Below are positions 10,548 to 21,113 of a stretch of 64,000 nucleotides of DNA, piece after piece. How positions within the stretch are numbered: the stretch's first letter is position 1; each line of letters starts with the position of its first letter. Both the position numbers and the translations under genes were made by a program. This stretch comes from Torreya grandis. Lineage: Eukaryota; Streptophyta; Pinopsida; Cupressales; Taxaceae. The notes below the pieces were generated by a model, which was given only the letters and a program-made list of their open reading frames with translations, did no database searches and was not told where the DNA came from. The stretch covers positions 2,709,501 to 2,773,500 of the forward strand of contig JARHVA010000349.1 of NCBI GenBank assembly GCA_037957365.1, written 5' to 3'.

Positions 10548-12648
10548 TGTTGGGTGAAAATTTTGTCACCAGCTAACTGATGGGCAAAATAGGTTGTTTC
10601 AACCATAGCATAGGGAGATTGATCGGCTAAATGTGTAGGTTTACCACATCAAAAGGGGATAAATCTCTCCTCTCATCAAGGGGAGGTTCCCTATAACTAT
10701 GAGGTCCTATAGATATATTAATCTACTATAAATAAACTGAAAATAATACACAGGGTAGGATAACACCATCCATCTCTCTTTTTTTAGAGATGATGTTCTC
10801 AAACATAGGATAATTCTGGTGAAAACACTGAAGGCACTTCTCTTCTTTCAGAAGTGGTATGCAGCAAACAGCAGGAATTCTTTCTGGCAGTGATAAATAA
10901 ATGTAACAGGGTGCAATAACCAGCAAAATGAGGTGTAGCACAAAGTCTCCACCTCAACTACCAAAGAGTGAAATATGAAGGATAATGGGGGAACAAAATC
11001 ATCCCAAGATTCTTTACACATAAATAAACTGAAAACACACACACTAAAGACAATTGTGGTAGCTCAAAGTCTTCCCACAGTTGGCTTCAAGACACCTTCC
11101 AGGTTACTTCTACTTATTTAATTAAATGGACAAGAACACATTCAAAAAACAAACATAAGAACAATTTCCTCAACAACACAAGCTATTCCAGCACAAAGTT
11201 TGAAAAGTCACTTGCTTTCTCATTCAAATAATGAAATATGATTAACAATCTGAGCTCAAAGTCTCAATAATGCCTTTCAATTTGGGTAGATTTTCGCTTT
11301 TGATAACAAAAAGATACCCTTTTTTCTCTAAAATGAGAGATTAAAATATATAGCAGCCAAGAATGACTTGGCGCTTTGTTTCATGGAATGGCTCATGCTG
11401 CATTTAATGCCTTGAATGCATTTTTAGTTCTGTCAAAGGGCCATGCTATAACAGGGCATCGGTCTTAACTGTGGCATGTCAATTCATCTCAAATGTCTCC
11501 TCCAAAGTATAGGCCGCTTGGTCCTCTTCTTGATATTTGTGCAGTTGTCCACTTCACCTTTACTCGATGGAGAAAAATATAGACTGCATCCTTGAGTGTT
11601 CGTGCTCTCTGATGTCCACCTGGTGGACTGTTTCACCTACTGAAATAACTTCTACATAGATATTTTTGGTCTTTGCCTCTTATTCCCTCTTCTCTTAACA
11701 CATTTTATCTCTTCTTCATGATCTGAGCTCTCAGGCTATCTCTTCCCTTTCTACTGGATCTTTTAGCTTCTTCGTCAGCTGGTCGCTGAGTTTGTTTTAA
11801 GGTTCTACACCATATTTGAAAATAAATAGGCATTTGATTACCTTGAATTTGAAATCCATGGGGATGTCACTGGTTGCTGGTCGATTGAACCATATTGAAC
11901 CTTGAACCTTTGAACCATGAGAGTTAATTGGTTCAATGGTTTGGGTGGTCCTATCGGCTCCTTGGTTCAATCGCTTCTTTCCTCTTCGGTTGAACCATCT
12001 CTTCGAACTTATCTTTAGAATCTTCCGCTTCCGTCCTTCGCTCGAAGCTTCTTTGAACCTTTGAACTTTGTACCATTTTAGTTCCAGGTTCAACAGTTCA
12101 ATGGTTCATTCTTCGCTCTTTGAATCTTTTATTCTTCTAAGTCTTTCAAACTTTATTGAACTCATTGAACCTTTAAACTTTGAACTCTTTTGGTTCAAGG
12201 TTTAATGGTACAACTGTTCAATCTTTCTTCTTCAAACTCTTCTTTTCTTTAAGTCCTTTGAAGCAGTTGAACCTTGAACTCACCAAAGTGCTTAACTCTT
12301 TAAGTCTGTCGATGTCATTAAACCTTTGAACCTATGGAGGCGGGGTTTAATGGTTCAATGGTTCAGTCTTTTTTTTTAAGCCCACCGATAAATATTTTGA
12401 TTGAACTTCGGCATTGAACCAGCCTTGAAATGCCTAAGTGTTGGGAACTTGTTTCTTTGTGAGAGCTCACTTATTGAAGTTGTTAAACCTGTTGAACTTG
12501 TGAGTCCCTTAGCTGAAAAAGCTTGAATAATTGAAGAATTGGAGCGCTCATAACATTTTTTGAGAAGGGAAGAGATAATTTTGGCCTGTAAGACCAAGAT
12601 AGTTGATATGTTGTTCCCAAAAATGAGTGATAGATTTTGAGAATAACA
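10548..12648 (-). repeat. E2 3' LTR (left copy)
   Basis: 2,101 bp; starts TGTTGGGTG and ends AATAACA in plus orientation. It aligns along its length with 18,832-21,108. It lacks a segment of about 180 bp present in the other LTR at 19,441-19,618. Its right part (11,885-12,365) is packed with GGTTCAA and TTGAACC heptamers. Confidence 0.9.
11885..12365. repeat. GGTTCAA/TTGAACC heptamer cluster in E2 LTR
   Basis: Many copies of GGTTCAA and its complement TTGAACC alternate every 10-40 bp, so numerous short hairpins are possible. The same block occurs at 20,345-20,880 in the other LTR, and a related block occurs in the LTRs of E3 (37,470-37,610). Confidence 0.8.
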
Positions 12649-13000
12649 GCTGACTCCAGTTGGGGAACTTCCATCAATTGTAAAAACAATCAAAGGGAGT
12701 TGAATCCAAAATCTCTAGTGCCTTTAAGTATGCCATTGGGTTATGGAGTCATGCTACCCAAAAAATAAAGGCACCAAAAAGAAATGAAAATGAACAACAC
12801 AAAATAGAACTAAAGACTATACAAATATACAAATGTATAACTGGACTTGTCTGATACTTCAAAAATTGAAGTGCTTCAGATGTTGCCCACTGTGAGGCAA
12901 TGGAAATGATGTGCCATATTGATACTTCAACAAGAAACTATTTTTATCATTTAGTTGATAAATAGTAAACGGGCCTCTCCATAGGGAATCAAATTTCCCA
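12649..13000 (-). other. E2 3' untranslated region
   Basis: No recognisable domain between the integrase end and the 3' LTR. A purine-rich tract expected next to the LTR is not obvious. Instead the minus strand reads TTCCCCAACTGGAGTCAGC immediately before the LTR (plus 12,649-12,667), an inverted version of the primer-binding-site motif. Confidence 0.5.
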
Positions 13001-14240
13001 TGCATTCCCTTTGGTTCTCTTCTCTTATCCCATAATAGAACTTGATCTCCAATCTAGAAATCAGAGGTTTTTGTTTTCTAGTTGAAGAGCTTCTTCACTA
13101 GGCTTTGATGCACCATGATTCGGTCTACCACCATAGTTTGTTGCTCATCCAACTCAGTCAGGCACATGATCTTTTTATCGATGGAGCTTTCATATGTCTG
13201 ATCTTCGACCACTTTTGCCAATTTTAGTGCTGACAATTCAAGGGTGATTGGTATCTCTGTATTGAGACCATACAAAAGTTGGAATGGTGACATACCTATC
13301 GCTTTCGTGTAATTATGTCTGCCCATAAAGCATCAACCAATGCTTTATATCATGTTCATTGGTTGTCATCCACCAGCTTCCTGATGATGGTCACCAAGTT
13401 CTTGTTGTTTGATTATGCTTGGCCATTCCCTTGTGAAAAATAATCAGAGGAGTAGGACAGGGTAATCTTATAATAAAAATAGAACTGAGTAATCTCATGG
13501 AAAGAGAAACAGGGTGGATTATCTGTCGCAATTTTGGACGGGACCCCAAACTTGGAAACGATGTTTTCTTTAAAGAAATTACATACTACTTCTGAAGTAG
13601 CATGCTTGGCTAAAATAGCTTCCACCTATTTGGTGAAGTAATATGTGGCTGTGAGGACATAATCATGTCTAGCGCTTGAAGACAGGTTTACAGCACCAAT
13701 AAAATCGATTCCCCATTGCTGAAATGGCTCTTCTATTACCACTAGCTTAAGAGGCAGAGCAGCTAACTTGGCTCTTCCAATGAACTATTGGCACAGTTCA
13801 CATGTTCGTACCTATTTATATGCATCTTGAAACAGAGTAGGCTAGTAATACCTGGCTCGCAGAATCTTATGGGTAGTTACAGGCACAAAAAAAGGTCCTC
13901 CATAGGCCAGATTATGGAAGGACTCCAAAAGTTAGTTTTGTTGCTCTTTATCCACGTAGTAAAGGAACACTCCATCGAGGTTCCTCTTATACAGGTCATT
14001 GTCCCATAAGACAAAATTAGCAACTTTTAACTTGACAGTCCTCTTTTCTTTACGAGACAGGTGAGCAAAACACTCACCATAAGTAAGAAAATGAGCAATA
14101 CTTGAACACCACTCATTCGTGGTGGAGACAAAGAGGACTATTGGCGTGTCTTCAATTTTTGCTTTTTTGTGCCCTATTTCTTCTGCTATGTTATCAACAA
14201 TCAATTGGCAGAGACCCCTTCCCTGCACAAGCTTCGTTGG
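13000..14240 (-). pseudogene. E2 integrase, decayed
   Basis: From high to low coordinate: an N-terminal segment with L-Y-K-R-N-x-D-G-V-F and the H2C2 zinc-binding region (14,228-13,800), the catalytic core with W-G-I-D-F and A-T-D-N (13,720-13,413), and a C-terminal part with S-P-F-x-L-L-Y-G (13,326-13,078). Integrase joins the cDNA ends to host DNA. The third acidic residue of the D,D-E triad falls on a TAA stop in the G-N-G-Q-A context near 13,410, and several other stops break the frame, so no activity is expected. Confidence 0.8.
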
Positions 14241-14276
14241 TTTGATAATAAGATAAAACTCCTAGATTTTAGCAAT

Positions 14277-14680
14277 CTAATTGCCTCTTTTGGTTCCAAG
14301 CTCCTGCTGAGTTAATATGGGTTTGACTGTGGTATCAGAAACCAGGGCAATAATGTGTGAGTTCAGGATGTAAAAATGAAAGTGCTTTACCGCCTTTACC
14401 ACTGCATAAACATGCTTCTCCATGTTTGAATAATTTATCTCATGAGTTTTGAGAGGATATCTCATGAAGGATATGAGAGATTCCACACATTCTTGGTTCA
14501 GCTAAACCATAATTGCTGAAAGTGTGTGTTCAAAAGTATAATTGTACATTATGAAGCCTTTAGTGTAATCTAGATAAATTAGAATTGGGGCATGGGCGAC
14601 AGTTGTCTTGATGTCTCAAAATGCCAATTTGCCTTCTTTAGTCTATTTAAAAGTGGCATTTCCCTTCATTATGTCCATAA
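14277..14680 (-). pseudogene. E2 RT-connected RNase H, decayed
   Basis: The frame shows H-A-P-I-L, then Y-P-L-K-T-H-E-I-N-Y-S-x-M-E-K-H and an A-V-V-K-A-V-K-H-F-x-x-Y stretch, the usual plant Ty3/gypsy RNase H following RT. It would degrade RNA in RNA:DNA hybrids. Stops interrupt its first half. This is the ordinary gypsy RNase H; a second RNase H-like domain lies upstream of RT. Confidence 0.7.
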
Positions 14681-14689
14681 TGTGGCGAG

Positions 14690-15724
14690 TCTTCTCAGAG
14701 AACTCAAGAATGAACTTTCATAAAAAATTCACCTTTTCGAAGAAAGAGGGAACTACAGTCTTACTTGTGAGCAGAGTAATCTCCTGAATAAATTTGAATC
14801 TTTTTGAGTCAATCTTTATGCCTTCTCAAGATACAGTGTGTCCAAGAAGTTTCCCTTTTGTTACCCCAAAAATAGACTTCTTAGGATTTAGAGAAATGTC
14901 ATTCTGGTGACATCATTCTAGCACTTGTTGTAAATGGTGTACATGATCAAGACGATGTTTGGAAAAGACTGTTAAATTATCAAGGTACATCATAATAAAC
15001 TTACCCATTTCATATTTGAAAGAAAGGTCCATTTCTCTCTAAAAATTGATGCCAGCATTTATCAGGCCAAATGGCATTATTTGATATGCAAAGATGCCCC
15101 AAGGTGTGGTGAAGGCAGTCTTATTTTGGTCTGCTTCGCCAACTCCCACTTGATTGTACCATGAGAAGCCATCCAGCATTGATAACATCTCTGAACCAGT
15201 CACTGTCTGAAGGACTTGATCCATGATAGATAGAAGATAATTATCCTTTAGGGTGGATTGATTCAAATTCTTAAAATCCACGTACAAGTGAATTTTGCCA
15301 TTTTTTTTCTCACAGGAACTATGTTTGCAATCCATGTGGAATGATAGATTGGAAAAATTATTTTAACATTCAATGTTTTCTGTATTTTAGACAGAATAGT
15401 ACTTGATATCTTTGGATTATACTACTGAGATTTCTACTTGTAAGGTACCAAATCGCTCTTAAAAGGAATTTCATGGTGAATTTTTTCAAGCCTAAGCGAC
15501 TTCAGATCATCATAGGAGTACGCCAAAACATCCATGTAATGGCGAAGGAGGGCAGTAAATTTGAGCTTCTCCTCAAGAGTACAACACTTCCCAATGTTAA
15601 CCATTTTGGAATTTTCTTTAGTACCCAAATTTATTTGATCAAACTCCTGGGAGGAACTTAAATCTATTTGTTGCCGTTTGATGAACCTATCATGCTTGTC
15701 AAATAGTTTCTCCAAGAAAACCAA
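14690..15724 (-). pseudogene. E2 reverse transcriptase, decayed
   Basis: Visible blocks: V-D-F-K-N-L-N near 15,260, S-M-L-D-G-F-S-W-Y-N-Q near 15,160, A-F-T-T-P-W-G near 15,100, M-P-F-G-L near 15,070, and the catalytic box. The last normally reads Y-x-D-D but here reads Y-L-D-N (14,976-14,987), a single G-to-A change on the coding strand that removes a metal ligand. Upstream, 15,724-15,434 is the pre-RT linker with an L-R-x-Y-x-D-V-x-A-x-S-Y-x-D block. Stops near 15,430, 15,040 and 14,930 confirm a dead copy. Confidence 0.85.
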
Positions 15725-16012
15725 TCTTTTAAGAATTTTATTCCCTTTTAGCTGTAGGAATTCTTCACCTGCGTCTGAACTTGTTTCAGGGGCTGATTCA
15801 AGTTTCTGAGGCTCATTGCCTTCAAAGTGAAGCTATTTAAAGCTATCTTTTTTTCTCAGAAAGATGATGATTTGGTTATCACCATTGAACACTTGCCAAT
15901 GATTGGCATTGTCAAGAACACTTGGTCAAAAGACCAGTTTGATAGTGTACTTATCTCCTTCAAAATCTTAGTGAGGAACCAAGAGAGTCGCCAAAATGGC
16001 TAATGTATCAGC

Positions 16013-16400
16013 TCAGTCATTAAATTCTCTAGGCACTGCAGAGATACTGAAAGTATCAAAGCTTTCAATTTGATCCCAAACTAGATTACGGTAATGACAC
16101 AATCTTCTATTTTTGGTTTGATACAAGTTCCTCACCAAAAAAACCACTAGCTCAGCATCTACTTTGGCATGAAGGAGTTTGATGCCCCTATCTTGAGCGG
16201 CCTTCAATCTGAGTAGCAGTGATTCATATTCAGTAGTATTATTGGTGTTGCTAAACTGCAACTTGTATGAATAAGGAAAAATATCTTATTGAGGAGATAT
16301 CAACACAATCTCAGCTCCAAAAGTGGTAGAAGAACATCTACCATCGAATTCAAGAATCCATACATTATCAAAAACTAACTTTTCCTAAGATTTTTCTTCG
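16013..16400 (-). pseudogene. E2 second RNase H domain, located before RT
   Basis: The frame reads L-E-F-D-G (first catalytic Asp), a G-A-E-I-V-L-I-S-P strand, then N-N-T-T-E-Y-E (catalytic Glu), L-L-L-R-L-K-A-A, and D-A-E-L-V (catalytic Asp), which is a complete RNase H signature. Plant Tat elements carry an extra archaeal-type RNase H of this kind. Here it sits between protease (16,827-17,051) and RT (15,724 down), not between RT-RNase H and integrase as in E1. One TAG lies near 16,290. Confidence 0.75.
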
Positions 16401-16414
16401 TTTGGAGGGGAGGA

Positions 16415-16720
16415 TTACTCTAGGCTTGCACTGTGCTTTATTAAGTATTCTATCATTTTGTCTGAACTAATTTTTAGATTATCATCTTCAAAAAATTTAT
16501 CAGATGACACATGAATCTCCTCCATGGATAAGAAGTAATTACATACGCCTGAAGACTCAAATAGAATTTGAGCTTCAGGCACTGATGTTTGAGTGACAAC
16601 GTATTTTGCCTCCTCAGAGAATAGCCTCTGCATGACACCTTTGACAGGGATCCTCGCCTCAGACAGGTCAATACTTAACTCACCACTAACATCCTTGCAA
16701 AAATTTTGCCCAAAAAGAAT
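16415..16720 (-). pseudogene. E2 linker between protease and RNase H
   Basis: Open block of about 70 codons plus flanks, rich in Ser, Glu and Asp. No family motif seen. It continues the polyprotein between the protease and the RNase H domain. Confidence 0.4.
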
Positions 16721-16739
16721 GTCGTATGAGGTTGGGACT

Positions 16740-17060
16740 CAGCCACTAGGACTGTCATCTTAATTCTCTTATCCAAAAATGTTGCAAATGCAAATTAGGC
16801 GTCCTTATTTGTCCCTACAGTGGCACTTATTTGTTCTCCATGGAGAAATATCTCCCAAAGGTCTTGGTTAGTGTGAGTCCAAGAGATTTTGCCACTTTGG
16901 CAGGCATGACATTGTCAGACGCACCTGAGTCTATGATACAATTGTTTAGTTGGTGTCCATTTATCAGCAAGGAGACATAAAATGGTTCTATTTTATTGGA
17001 AGCAACAGGAGGAGTAATGACAAGGTTATTATGGGTGGATGTGGGAGTCACCTTTAAAAC
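16740..17060 (-). pseudogene. E2 aspartic protease
   Basis: A segment of about 75 codons holds the retropepsin active site in the context I-I-D-S-G-A-S-x-N-V-M-P (about 16,905-16,945), followed by K-V-A-K-S-L-G-L. The D-S-G triad is intact, unlike the E0 and copia proteases here. The enzyme would cut the Gag-Pol polyprotein. The domain is interrupted downstream near 16,830. Confidence 0.75.
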
Positions 17061-17399
17061 AACTGGTCCTGCAAGGATGATTTTATTCTTTACACACTAA
17101 ACCAACTTATCCAACTGCTTAGGGTTGGATTACAAGGATTCAAATTTAGACATTTGAATTTTGGTTTTTTTGACATGGTCGATTATATCAAATGTCTGAA
17201 ATGAATTAGGAACAAAGGAAGGCAGTTCATCCTTTTAGTTTTTAAGAGGGGGTACTGATATGTGAAATTGAAATTGAAGGTGAAGGTGTACTTGAGGTAC
17301 TTATTTTTTTAGGGATCACCAGGTCCTTTGATTTAAAAAGCATACTGGTTCCCTGCTTAGCAATTATAATTCATGGTTGAGAATGCTCCTCTATTTTTT

Positions 17400-18770
17400 C
17401 CCTATCAGCTTGTTGGGTTGACTGGTTTTGGGACTGGATGAATACAACGTATGATCCATCAAACACTTTGCCTTTACTTTTGGGTTCATCCTGGTAATTC
17501 AGGTAACCAATGTTGGAGTCACCAACTGATTCATCTTAGTCTTCTACAAAGAGATCAGCACCATCTTCTGGGTTCAACTCAGGCTAGAAGGAGAAATCAT
17601 ATTCTATTTCAAGATATCCAACTGCTAAATTGGTTAGAGGTGCTTTAATAGCAAGTTTTTCCTATGGCAAAGGAAGATGATTTGGTTGCCCTTGATTCCT
17701 AATAACATTGCCTTGGTATGAATGATTCAAAAAAGTTTTCCTTGGTACATCTCAGTATGAAGGAGGAGCAGACATTCCTTGCATCATTTGCTTTCTAAGA
17801 GTTAACAACTCATTTGCCAGCTTTTGCACCATAGGATCAGTGGTGCCTGTAGATGGATATTTAGAGGATGAAGAATATTTACCTCTGTTAGGATCTCTTC
17901 TTATCTTCCCCGCTAGGATGAGATCATATTCCACCTCAGTAGCCAAATTTTGTGCTGCAATAAGATTTATGTGACCAGCACGTCTCAGCAGAAAACTTAC
18001 TTCAGACAGCTAAGAGTTGATGAAGAAGCATTTGAGATTCTCAGTTGTTGGTTGAGCAATGGTAGGAATCTTATTCCTCATCTTGTCAAACTTAGCTATG
18101 AAGTCCCTCATAGATTCATGAGGTTCCTTCTTCATCTGTGTGTGAGCTAGGCCAGCAGGGCATGCGCATCTTCTGCAGGCTTGAACCTGGCTTTGAATTT
18201 GGCTTTGAGGGTGTTCCAGTCAGTCACAATTTGTGCTTGTAGATGATAAAACTAGTTTATAGTAGCGCCCTACAATGTTTCCACAAACAGTCTGACTGCA
18301 ACGTCTTCATACTCCACTCCTATCATACCACAGGCTATGTTGAAGGTTGTAATATATTCATCAAGATGAACTCTCCCATCACCATACAACTTGGGGAAAT
18401 TTTTCCTAAAACTACAAGGCAGTTCATGTAGAGGTGGAGTTAGATTGAGTGGACCAAAAGAGTTACCCCAAGGGCCTTGAACTGCCATGATTTGACTACT
18501 GAAGGGAGGGATAACAAATGTCTAAGGGGTATTTATTGACAAAGCTCTACTAACAGTAGAAATGGATGCTTTGCCTGGTAATGGAGACCTAACTTTTGTA
18601 GGAGGAAAACTCTTAGTTCGTTGAAGGTGAGATGGAGAAGGAAATAGGTCAAAATCACTTTGTTGTACCAACTCGAATACATGGTCAACAATACCTTTAG
18701 ATCTCTAGCTTCTTGTATACTGTGGATCTGCCAGAGTGTAAAACTGAAATGGATAAGGATATGGACTACT
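17400..18770 (-). pseudogene. E2 gag, decayed
   Basis: The minus-strand frame from about 18,770 shows a Ser/Pro-rich N-terminus and then the capsid core: P-P-L-H-E-L-P, G-D-G-R-V-H-L-D-E-Y, E-Y-E-D-V-A-V-R-L-F (18,488-18,270), and M-R-D-F-I-A-K-F-D-K-M-R near 18,100. It ends in a Lys/Arg/Ser-rich region with a coil (17,946-17,752). Several in-frame stops are TAG in Gln-like contexts, for example near 18,700, 18,520 and 18,000. Gag assembles the particle. Confidence 0.75.
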
Positions 18771-18811
18771 TCAATTTGAAGCTTAAGGCTTCAAACTACA
18801 CAAAATATTTT

Positions 18812-18826
18812 CTAGTAGAGTCGCCA
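18812..18826 (-). other. E2 primer-binding site
   Basis: On the minus strand, five bases inside the 5' LTR, the sequence reads TGGCGACTCTACTAG. TGG pairs with the CCA end of a tRNA. TGGCGACTC is typical of plant Tat/Ogre elements, usually assigned to an arginine tRNA (from memory). Confidence 0.6.
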
Positions 18827-19802
18827 AAAATTGTTGGGTGAATATTTTATCACCAACTAACTGATGGGCAAAATAGGTTGTTTCAACCACATCATAGGGA
18901 GATTGATCAGTCAAATGTGCAGGTTTACCACATCAAAAGGAGATAAATCTCTCCTCTCATCAAGGGGAGGTTCCCTATAACTATGAGGTACTATAGATAT
19001 ATTAATATACTATAAATAAGCTGAAAATAACACTTAGGGTAGGATAACACCATCCATCTCTCTTTTTTTAGAGATGATGTTTTTAGACATAGGAGAATTT
19101 TAGTGAAAACACTGAAGACACTTCTCTTATTTCAAAAGTGGTCTGTAGTAAACAACAGGAATTCTTTCTGGCAATGATAAGTAAATGTAACAGGGTGCAA
19201 TAACTAGCAAAATGAGGTGTAGCACAAAGTCTCCACTTCAACTGCCAAAGAGTGAAATATGAAGGACAATGGAGGCATAAAATTGTCCCAAGATCCTTTA
19301 CACAAAAACAAACTAAAAACACACACACTAAAGACAATTGTGGTAGCTCAAAGTCTTACCAGAGTTGGCTTCAATACACCTTCTAGATTACTTCCACTGG
19401 TTCTGCTTATTTAATTAAATGGACAAGAATGCACTCAAAATTCAATTACTACCCTTTTTATAGAGAATGCAAAGTAAGGATTGAAAATTAAATCAAGTTC
19501 CTCTTGACTTATAATTGCAATTTGTATATATTCGATATCAACTATTTCTTTATTAATAGAAATCCCTGACCTTCTCCCCTTTTGTAAAATAGAAATAAAC
19601 TCTTTCTAATTTCTAATAAGAAAAATTTCCTCAACAACACAAGCTATTTTAGCACAAAGTTTAAAAAGTCACTTACTTTCTCATTCGAATAACGAAATAT
19701 AATTAACAATCTGAGCTCAAAGTCTCAGTAATGCCTTTCAATTTGGGTAGAGTTTTGATTTTGATAACAAAAAAATCCCCTTTTTTCTCTAAAATGAGAG
19801 AT

Positions 19803-19816
19803 TGCAATATATAACA
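19803..19816 (-). promoter_or_regulatory. Candidate E2 LTR TATA box
   Basis: The minus strand reads TTATATATTGC. The other LTR has TATATATTTTA at the same aligned position (11,346-11,358), so the box is kept in both copies and points in the coding direction. Confidence 0.4.
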
Positions 19817-20344
19817 GCTAATAAAGACTTGGCGCTTTGTTTCATGGAATGGCCTATGTTGCATTCAATTCCTTTAATGCATTTTCAATTCTGTCAAGGG
19901 GCCATGCTGGAACAGAGCATCAGCCTTAACTATGGTGTGTCAATTCATCTCAAATGTCTCCTCCAAATTATAGGCCGCCTGGTCCTCTTCCTGATATTTG
20001 TGCAGTTGTCCACTTCACCTTTACTCGATGTAGAAAAAAATAGGCCACGTCCTTGAGTGCTCGTGTTCTCTGATGTCCACCTGGTGGACTATTTCACCTA
20101 CTAGAATAACTTTTGTGTAGATATTTTTGGTCTTTACATCTTATTCCCTCTTCTCTTAACGCATTTTATCTCTTCCTCGTGATCTAAGCTCTCAGGCTAT
20201 CTCTTCCCTTTCTGTTGGCTCTTTTGACTTCTTCTTCAGCTGGTCGCTAAGTTTGTTTTAAGGTTTTGCACCGTATTTGAAAATAAATGGGCATTTTATT
20301 ACCTTGAATTTGACATCTGTGGGGACGTCACTAGTCATTGGTCA

Positions 20345-20880
20345 CTTGAACCATATTGAACCTTGAACCTTTGAACCATGAGAGTGCATTAGTTCAATGG
20401 TTCAACGGTCCTATCGACTTCTTGGTTCAATCGCTTCTTTTCTCTTCGATTGAACCATCTCTTCAAACTTGTCTCTGGAATATTTTGCTTCCTTCCTTTG
20501 CTCGAAGCTTCTTTGAACCTTTGAACTTTGTACCATTTTGGTTCAAGGTTCAACAGTTCAATGGTTCATTCTTTGCTCTTCAAATCTTTTGTTCTTCTAA
20601 GTCTTTTGAACTTTATTGAACTCTTTGAACCTTTGAACTTTGAACTCTTTTGGTTCAAGCTTCAACGGTTCAATCTTTCTTCATCGAACTCTTCTTTTCT
20701 TTAAGTCTTTTGAAGTCGTTGAACCTTGAACTCATCGAAGCTCTTAACTCTTTAAGTCTAACAATGTCGTTGAACCTTTGAACCCATTGAACCTTTGAAC
20801 CTGTGGAAGCGGGGTTCAATGGTTCAATTATTTTTTTGAAGCCCACTGATAAGTCTTTTGATTGATCTTTGGTGTTGAAC
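20345..20880. repeat. GGTTCAA/TTGAACC heptamer cluster, right LTR copy
   Basis: Counterpart of 11,885-12,365. Copy number and spacing of heptamers are broadly kept between the LTRs, with extra TTGAACC units here near 20,770-20,800. Confidence 0.8.
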
Positions 20881-21108
20881 CAGCCTTGAAATGCCAAGTG
20901 TTGGGAACTTGTTTCTTTGTGAGAGCTCACCTGTTGAAGTTATTGAACATGTTGAACCTGCGAGTCCCTTAGCTAAAAAATCTTGAATAATTGAAGAATT
21001 GGAGCGCTCAGAATATTTTTTGAGAAGGGAAGAGAGAATTTTGGCCTACAGGACCAAGATAGTTGATATATTGTCCCCAAAAATGAGTGACAGATTTTGG
21101 GAACAACA

Positions 21109-21113
21109 CAGAC
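21109..21113 (+). repeat. Right target-site duplication of E2 (CAGAC)
   Basis: Follows the terminal CA of the right LTR directly. It pairs with CAGAT at 10,543-10,547. Confidence 0.85.

Larger units (their letters stand above)
10548..21108 (-). mobile_element. Full-length Ty3/gypsy LTR retrotransposon E2 nested in E1 gag
   Basis: Two direct LTRs (10,548-12,648 and 18,832-21,108) begin TGTTG and end with CA in plus orientation. They enclose a minus-strand gag-protease-RNase H-RT-RNase H-integrase region. Flanks CAGAT/CAGAC form a 5-bp target duplication, and the E1 gag frame is continuous when E2 and one duplication copy are ignored. Coding direction is minus, so the 5' LTR is the right one and the primer-binding site is at 18,812-18,826. 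All pol domains have lost frames or catalytic residues. The RNase H domain lying before RT is unusual and suggests a Tat-related lineage. Confidence 0.9.
18832..21108 (-). repeat. E2 5' LTR (right copy)
   Basis: 2,277 bp; starts TGTTGGGTG and ends CAACA in plus orientation. It is collinear with 10,548-12,648. It holds an extra segment of about 180 bp at 19,441-19,618 and a conserved minus-strand TATA-like box at 19,805-19,816. Numerous transitions separate the two LTRs, so the insertion is not recent. Confidence 0.9.

Noticed and set aside
10548..21108. Plus-strand orientation for E2 based on the primer-site-like TGACTCCAGTTGGGGA at 12,651
   Set aside because: All gag and pol domains read on the minus strand, and a better primer site lies at 18,812-18,826 on that strand.
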